64,000 nucleotides of DNA from Xylogone sp. PMI_703 (taxonomy: Eukaryota; Ascomycota; Leotiomycetes): positions 6,138,001 through 6,202,000 of the forward strand of contig JAJTUQ010000003.1 of the NCBI GenBank assembly GCA_021399445.1. The letters are read 5' to 3'. The position numbers and the translations under genes were made by a program. Positions 57,821 through 64,000 of the stretch are shown here, piece after piece. The notes beneath the pieces are model-generated. The model was not told the origin of the DNA. It did not search any database and worked only from the letters and a program-made list of their open reading frames with translations. The stretch's first letter is position 1. Each line of letters starts with the position of its first letter.

Positions 57821-58589
57821 TTATATTATAATATTTTTACAAGTAATATAGCTAATGGACTCTGTCACAAGAAGAATGACTAAGTTTATCATAGGCAGAA
57901 GAGTCCTAGTATCCTTGAAACTTAATTTTATCATAATACTCCTCAACGTAAGATTATTCTACAGTAGAGAAAAAATTCATAAGCCAGTAAAAAGTCTATA
58001 CCTACTAAAAATATATAATCATTAATAATAAAACTATCCGATAACAAATCTGACTTTGAAGACTTTATGACAGCTGAAGTATTTATTAAAGTAAATACAA
58101 CAAAAGTTAATAAACCAAAAAAAAAAAATAAATAACAATCAAAGAACAGAGTATTGAAGTAACAAACAGAAGACAAGAAAAAGCTAATTACCCCAAAGTT
58201 ATCAAAGTTGAACAATTAGAAGCCAATGAAGATTGACAATAACTTTAAGCCAGAAGATATAATTATTAATATAACAAATAATAATAAATAAAACAAGATA
58301 ATCAGATTTGTAGATTTCAAGACTCTAATAAAGCAAAAACTGTCACTTCTGGAGAAACTAAAGAATAACCTAAGTCAAGACTAAGTTTTGGACAAAGTTT
58401 TGAAGCAAAAGGTAGAATTGACAGTTAAAGAGATCTTGTCGTCATTGAATTTACTCCAGAAATTCATATTTAGGCATAAAAAACCAACAACTAAGAAAGA
58501 GATAAAGGTTCAGTATATTACAAAGAAAGAGAATCGTTTTTATACAGTTAGAATACCCAAAGTCAAAATATGGTTAAAAGAATATTATT

Positions 58590-58730
58590 AAGTAAAAAGT
58601 TTTCTTCGATACTGGAGCAAAGATTAATGTTATAACCAGTCGGCTGACTAACAAGCTCAGTTTATCAGTACGAACAAACCCAAAGATAGTAATAATATCA
58701 GTAATTAGAGAGAAGAAATAATTTAACAAT
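58590..58730 (+). pseudogene. retroviral-type aspartic protease remnant
   Basis: A stop-free stretch reads VFFDTGAKINVITSRLTNKL, with the DTGA catalytic motif, then SLSVRTNP. It directly precedes the reverse transcriptase region, as in gypsy pol. Confidence 0.7.
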
Positions 58731-59779
58731 ATATATAATGACATAGAAGTCAGAATCAACCTAATATCAATAACTATATATATATTTGTCATAAATAAAA
58801 CATCATTAAAGTTAATACTGAAGACCCTGTTTATATGAAAAACTCAGATGAAATTTAAGCCCAAAAAGGACAGAACATACATTATAATATATAATGAAGA
58901 TACGAACGAAAGAATGATTATACATATTTCTCTATCCCCGGAATATAATTATATTCAACAGCAAACAGACTAATCAAGAAACAAATAATTGACATTTCTC
59001 AGAGGCCGAATGTTAACAAAAAATAAATCTTTAAATATCATGGTGAAAAAGTAAGAAGTGAAACACAAAAGGTGAAAATGTAAGAATTACAAATTATCGG
59101 ATCAAGGAACATCTTACGACATACAAAATATATAGATAAAAAGGAGGTAAAAATACTTAAGATAATATAAACAACAAGATATACAAGATGAGATTCCTGG
59201 GAAAACGTCAAAACTCTTACAGAGGTTTATCTGTTGATGATGTACAAGAGAAAAGCTCAAAAGATATAACTAATAAATTTGGGAATTTCAGATAAGAGCA
59301 AACCAGGTGAAATTGACAATTAAAAAGAGGAATTAAAAATATTAGAAATATTATTAACAATCCTCGGGAAGTATGATCACTGGATTATGCCGAAGTTCTT
59401 GAAGATCAAGAAAAGAGAGCGTTTGATGCTGGAAAGGATAAACAAGTTGATTTTTGGTGACCAGCTAACACCAGAAGAACATAAGTTATTCATTAAATTA
59501 CTATACAACCAGGAGAAAGCAATTATTTTTGACTTTTCACATATAAGAATGATTAGACTAAAGATAATACTACTGTAAGTCATACGAATAATCAAGTATG
59601 ACGTATGACAAGAAATGAATATACTATTGTCAAAAGCCTTGATACTAATGGTTATACAAATGTTACAAGAACATATTGATCAAAGAGTACTAGAACAGAG
59701 TTATAAGCCTTATAAGAATAAGTAGTTCTTGGTCAAAAAGAAGATTAAGAAGATTTACTGATTAATAAATATAATTATT

Positions 59780-60950
59780 ATAATGAATAAGTATATAATA
59801 CAGGATATTAACTTATTATCTTCAACAGATGCTTTTGCAGAAAAATTCGTTAAATATGTTATTATTTTATTGATTGACTTCTTTTTAAGATATGATTAAG
59901 TCGAATTAGCTATAGAAAGCTAAGATATAACAAGATTCACGACTTTTATAGATTTTTTATGATATATGAGATTATCTCAAAAAATAACTAATTCAATAAC
60001 TCAGTTTATGTAAATTGTTACTCAAATATTAAAAAACCTTATTCCTCATATTTATAAGCCGTTTTTGGACAATGTACTAATGAAAAAACCTTATTTAACA
60101 TACAACAATCAAGAAGTAATACCAGGAATCTGAAAATATATTCTAAAGTATGTTCAGAACCTCAACAAAGTACTGTATAATATAAAGCAATCAGACATTA
60201 CTATAAAACCAAAATCTCAGTTCAGAATACCAAGAATCAAGATTGTAAAATATATATATAATATTGATAAAAAGTATTCTGACAGTATAAAAGTTCTGAA
60301 GATATTAAATTAGCTAACTTGTAAAGATAAACGAGAAGCCAGAGCTTTCTTAAAGATATATGTCTATTACTATATTTGGATCAAGGACTTTGTTATAATA
60401 ATTATACTGATATACAGATTGTTACAAAAAGGCACAGAATAGTTTTAGAACCTTGAACAAAAAAAGATTATGGATAAACTGAAAATAACCTTGATATTGT
60501 CACTGGCGTTCAGGAGATTGGATTACGAATCAGGAAGGATAATTATATTAATAGTAAACATCTCTTTACTTAGGTGGAGAGAAGTTATCATACAAATTAA
60601 AAAGACCAGTAAAAGATACCCAAACTGGTATAAAAGTAATATATAGTCAAACGCTGAGCAAAAGTACGATACTACAAAACGAGAGTATAAAACGTTATTG
60701 AAAACTCTCAAGAAATTCTGTTTAAACCTATATAGAATCAAGTTCGTGGTAAAAACCAACGTTAATATACTTGTAACCCAATTAAATAAAGCAGTTTCTG
60801 ATGTCCTAGGTACTTTGTTGACTAAATAGTTTACGTAAATTCGATTATTCGATTTTGATATTAAACACATTCCGGGAAAAAAGAATAAAACAACGGATAA
60901 CTTATCCCAGAGGCCACTAGCCGAAGATAAAGAGATCAAAGATAATCAAG
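59780..60950 (+). pseudogene. reverse transcriptase-RNase H remnant
   Basis: Readable blocks through stops are FVKYVIILLIDFF, NSITQFM, LIPHIYKPFLDNV (FLDD box now FLDN), then YYYIWIKDF-like and RNase H sequence ending IRLFDFDIKHIPGKKNKTTD and NLSQRPL near 60838-60921. At least four former Gln/Arg codons are stops. Confidence 0.8.
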
Positions 60951-61439
60951 CCATCAAAGACCATATTAACACAGATCTGTATGTTATACAAGTAATGACT
61001 ATGTCAGTTAAACCCGAAAAGTTACTAAAAGACAAATACAGAAAAGAATTCTATACAATTACACAGTATTTATTGATGTTGATCAGACCTAAAGATATAA
61101 ATAAACAGGATTTCCGACTATTCAAGCAGAAAGTACTCAAATTCGAAGTTATCGATCGAATATTATACTGATAAGCTGACAAGAACATTCCAAGGACTAA
61201 AATGATTGATTCTACCGAAAAATAGCAGGAAATCATGAAGGAATTATACGAGAAGAGTAAGCACAGAAGACATAATAATACTTATTATAAAGTTTCAAAA
61301 AAATATTAATGACTACAGCTATATATACAAATGAGAGAATATTATGTTTTATATAAAGAATACTAAAGGAAAACAGGGGAAAGAACCTCTAATTTACTAT
61401 ATCCAACGTTCCTAGCTTACCTTTAGTAAACAGTTAACT

Positions 61440-62315
61440 TGAATATCATGTATATATTGCCTGATAAAAGATTTAACTACTTAGTTATAACAAGAGAATA
61501 CCTCTCTGGATAACCAGAGGGAAAAACACTCCGGAAAGCCAATTCTTCAAGTATACGACAATTTATATAGGAAGATATTATTTATTGACATAATATGTTC
61601 AGAAGATTTATAGTAAATAACAATCCTGAAAACAAAAAATACATAGAAGTTCTAGCTAAAAGTTATAATATTAATAGAGTTCTATCGTCGGCCTATAACT
61701 TATACAACAATAGTATGATTAAACGTAGTCATAAACAGATTATAGACGTTTTATCAAAGATCATAAACAGAAGATCAAGGAAATAAGTATCATGATTACC
61801 AAGAGTCCTTATGACAAACCGAGCAACAGTAAAAGCACTTACAGGTCAATCACCAACGAGCCTAATATACAGATCAGAAATAGTATTACTGGTGAAAATC
61901 AAGTATAAGACTTAGAGAATATTAAAATAAGAAAAAGTATGATCAATGAACAAATTATTAGTTATAAAGATCCGACAAATTGATTTAAGGAAAGATATCA
62001 TCACAGATACGAAAAACAAACTCTATCATTAACGAATTAAAAGGAAAAAGTAATTTGATAATAACTCCTAAGTTAAAACTAAATTTATTCCGAAAAACAG
62101 TATAATATTAATATACAACATCAAACAATCAATCAACAAATCCAGAGAATCCAAGTTAAAATACAAGTAAAGAGATCTCTTTAGAGTCAAAAAGGTCAAT
62201 GTTAAGAAAGGTTAATATATACTAGAGAAGTTCGATAAAACTCAGTTTGCTAAAACATTTGTTAACAATCAGTTAAAGGTCTTCGTACGAAGAGGAGGAT
62301 TTTATGAAGAACAAA
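61440..62315 (+). pseudogene. integrase remnant
   Basis: Blocks TREYLSG, FRRFIVNNNPENKKYIEVLA (core DGGPEN-like, catalytic Asp lost) and NRATVKALTGQSP are followed by a C-terminal GPY-like part, ESKLKYK then LFRVKKVNVKKG, ending KVFVRRGGFYE. Confidence 0.75.
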
Positions 62316-64000
62316 TCAAAGATGAACAAGTTAAAGAATCAAGAGATAACCTTGTTCAGAATAATTAAAAAAACAAAAAGGTTATAATATTAATCAACGA
62401 AGAAAGAGAACAAGTAAAAAAACTTAAACTAATAAAGTTTGAAGAGAATACGTCTGAAAATGATACCAAATCTATAAATTCAAAGAATCTAAAGTTATTG
62501 ATATAAATCTGTCAAATGATACAAAAACAATTACAAGAATAACAACAACAAGAAAACTAACAATATATTCCTGAAGAACAAAGATTTGTAGTAATATTAC
62601 CATTAACACCGAGAAACTAAGACAAAGACAGTAATCAAACCAGATATCCAAAAGCCATAGAACATTTTAGCCTATGGATACAGAAAGAATAAATATATTG
62701 TTATTTATTTTTAGTAAAGGATATATAAATACATTTGCAGAAATAGTTTTGATAACCTTAAAGACTGAAAAGATCGAAATCCTGATTATATATCCATAGA
62801 TCGAAAACCTAATCAAAGAAAAGATCATAAGTAGTAATTGTTGATTCTGAAGTTTTTAGAGTATTATCAAGATTCAGATCTTAGAGTTGTATTAAAAGAC
62901 AGAAGTTATACGCAGTTTTATAATTACTTACCAAGTTCTTAAAGAAATAATATTAAAAGTGATCTAAAAGGAATATGTAAAAAGTTTCTTTCTTGTTATA
63001 TTATATAAAGTTAAACTACCATCAGTAATTATCATTATTACAGAGTTAAACAATCATGAGATTAGAGCAAGATCAAGTATTAATCTTGCCAGAAAAGACA
63101 ACAAAGCTTTGAGCAAAAGAGGAAGTACATAAATAACAACAAAGAATAACAAGAACTTTATGATCAAGTCTACAGAAAAGATATCCATCAAAGACTTGAG
63201 AGACTTGAATTGTACTATTTTTAGTAAAATCATGATCGAATTACGACAAGAACTAATATGATATATTATAAGGAGTTTATATCAACAAGAGACTAACATA
63301 ATAATCAAAAAAACATTTCGAATAAAGAAAAGGATCAGTAGTAAGATCTCGAAAAGTTATAACTTCAGGTTCAAGATTATAAAGTTCAATATTACTTTTG
63401 TTAAAAATCATATTCAAATATTAACAAAAGATTATTAGATCAATATAAAATACCTAAAGTATTCTTTAGTTATAACCTGAATATAAAAAGACTTAATTTA
63501 TCAATAGTTCAAAAGATATTTAAGGAAAAAGAACTTTTGTTATAATTATGATCTTAATCATATTTTTAGACCAAAACCTTTGTTACATTAACTAAAGGAT
63601 TATATTTAATGGTTTTCTTTTTCAAAAATATAATTGAAAAAGAAAAGGGGACAATATAGAATATTCAAAAATTTAATATTTAAAGTTATATTTAATCAAA
63701 GAAATCCACCAGAAGATTTATGTGAAGAATTCATCTTTGAACACTGATTTAGGTTAAATAACGTCATATAAGGGGACGAGATTACTCAAATTTACGTCTT
63801 AAACTCAAGTAATATACAAAAACCCCTCAAAAATAGTTAATATTAATTAATAACTTAAAATTTTGTGTAAAATTACAAAAAACTCATCAATATCAAATCC
63901 GACAAGATGAATATTGTTCCTGGAGTACTTATTATACTTATAGTACAATAATAGGTTTAACTTATTACAAAAGAAGTTTTGGAAACCAAAGTAGTTATAA
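62316..64000. other. 3' part of the gypsy element, no readable domain
   Basis: Extremely AT-rich. A polypurine tract (63636-63650, GAAAAAGAAAAGGGG) could be the plus-strand primer site, but no LTR follows within the window. Confidence 0.45.

Larger units (their letters stand above)
55835..64000 (+). mobile_element. RIP-degraded Ty3/gypsy LTR retrotransposon, truncated by the window edge
   Basis: Order of readable domains is LTR, gag with a damaged zinc knuckle, protease, reverse transcriptase, RNase H and integrase, which is the gypsy order. Domains are readable only through many TAA, TAG and TGA codons that correspond to CAA, CAG and CGA/TGG. Base composition is extremely AT-rich. No intact ORF longer than about 140 codons remains. 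The element has more than 8.1 kb in this window and no 3' LTR. Confidence 0.85.

Noticed and set aside
57511..58792. Minus-strand frames rich in F, L and I
   Set aside because: They are AT-rich antisense shadows of the gypsy pol region and look membrane-like only because of composition.

Overview
The window is nuclear DNA of a filamentous ascomycete (Pezizomycotina; I cannot place it further). The evidence is many short GT-AG introns of about 50-65 bases (two appear to be GC-AG), typical fungal families (Zn2Cys6 regulators, F-box, UstYa/DUF3328, DUF4246, LysM, MFS), and an AT-rich right end where transposons carry the C-to-T/G-to-A decay of repeat-induced point mutation (RIP). Gene models were spliced by eye by matching phases and family motifs; none was checked by computation or RNA.

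Left part (1-15 kb): a Zn2Cys6 regulator, a small cupin, an F-box protein, then the most interesting locus: a ribosomal-peptide (dikaritin/epichloecyclin/victorin-type RiPP) cluster. It comprises a UstYa-family oxidase (6372-7412), a divergently transcribed secreted precursor with six 18-residue Kex2-delimited repeats sharing the invariant nonapeptide NNPKFDYPG (8099-8524), an S28 serine peptidase (9352-11083) and an MFS exporter (11752-13401). Its logical path is secretory entry of the precursor, KR/RR cleavage, trimming by peptidases, oxidative cyclisation by UstYa and export. An F-box pseudogene follows.

Middle (16-32 kb): a 2EXR/DUF7730-like protein and a secreted set: a nine-LysM protein beside a GH18 chitinase with a chitin-binding domain, an astacin-like metalloprotease and an SGNH hydrolase. 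An intronless aminoglycoside-phosphotransferase-like gene of bacterial appearance follows.

33-54 kb: a DHA1 MFS gene in a GC-richer block, a 12-exon sugar transporter, a bicovalent-FAD oxidase, a GliT-like dithiol oxidase/thioredoxin reductase-like flavoprotein, a DHA2 exporter, the C-terminal relic of a Zn2Cys6 regulator, a cupin and a DUF4246 protein. This looks like a tailoring/self-protection set of a secondary-metabolite locus without a visible core synthase. The flavoprotein and exporter share an exact 13-base upstream motif.

54.5-64 kb: RIP-degraded mobile DNA. A pogo/Fot-type transposase relic is interrupted by a Ty3/gypsy retrotransposon whose 5' LTR, gag knuckle, protease, RT-RNase H and integrase can still be read through stop codons; it runs off the right edge.
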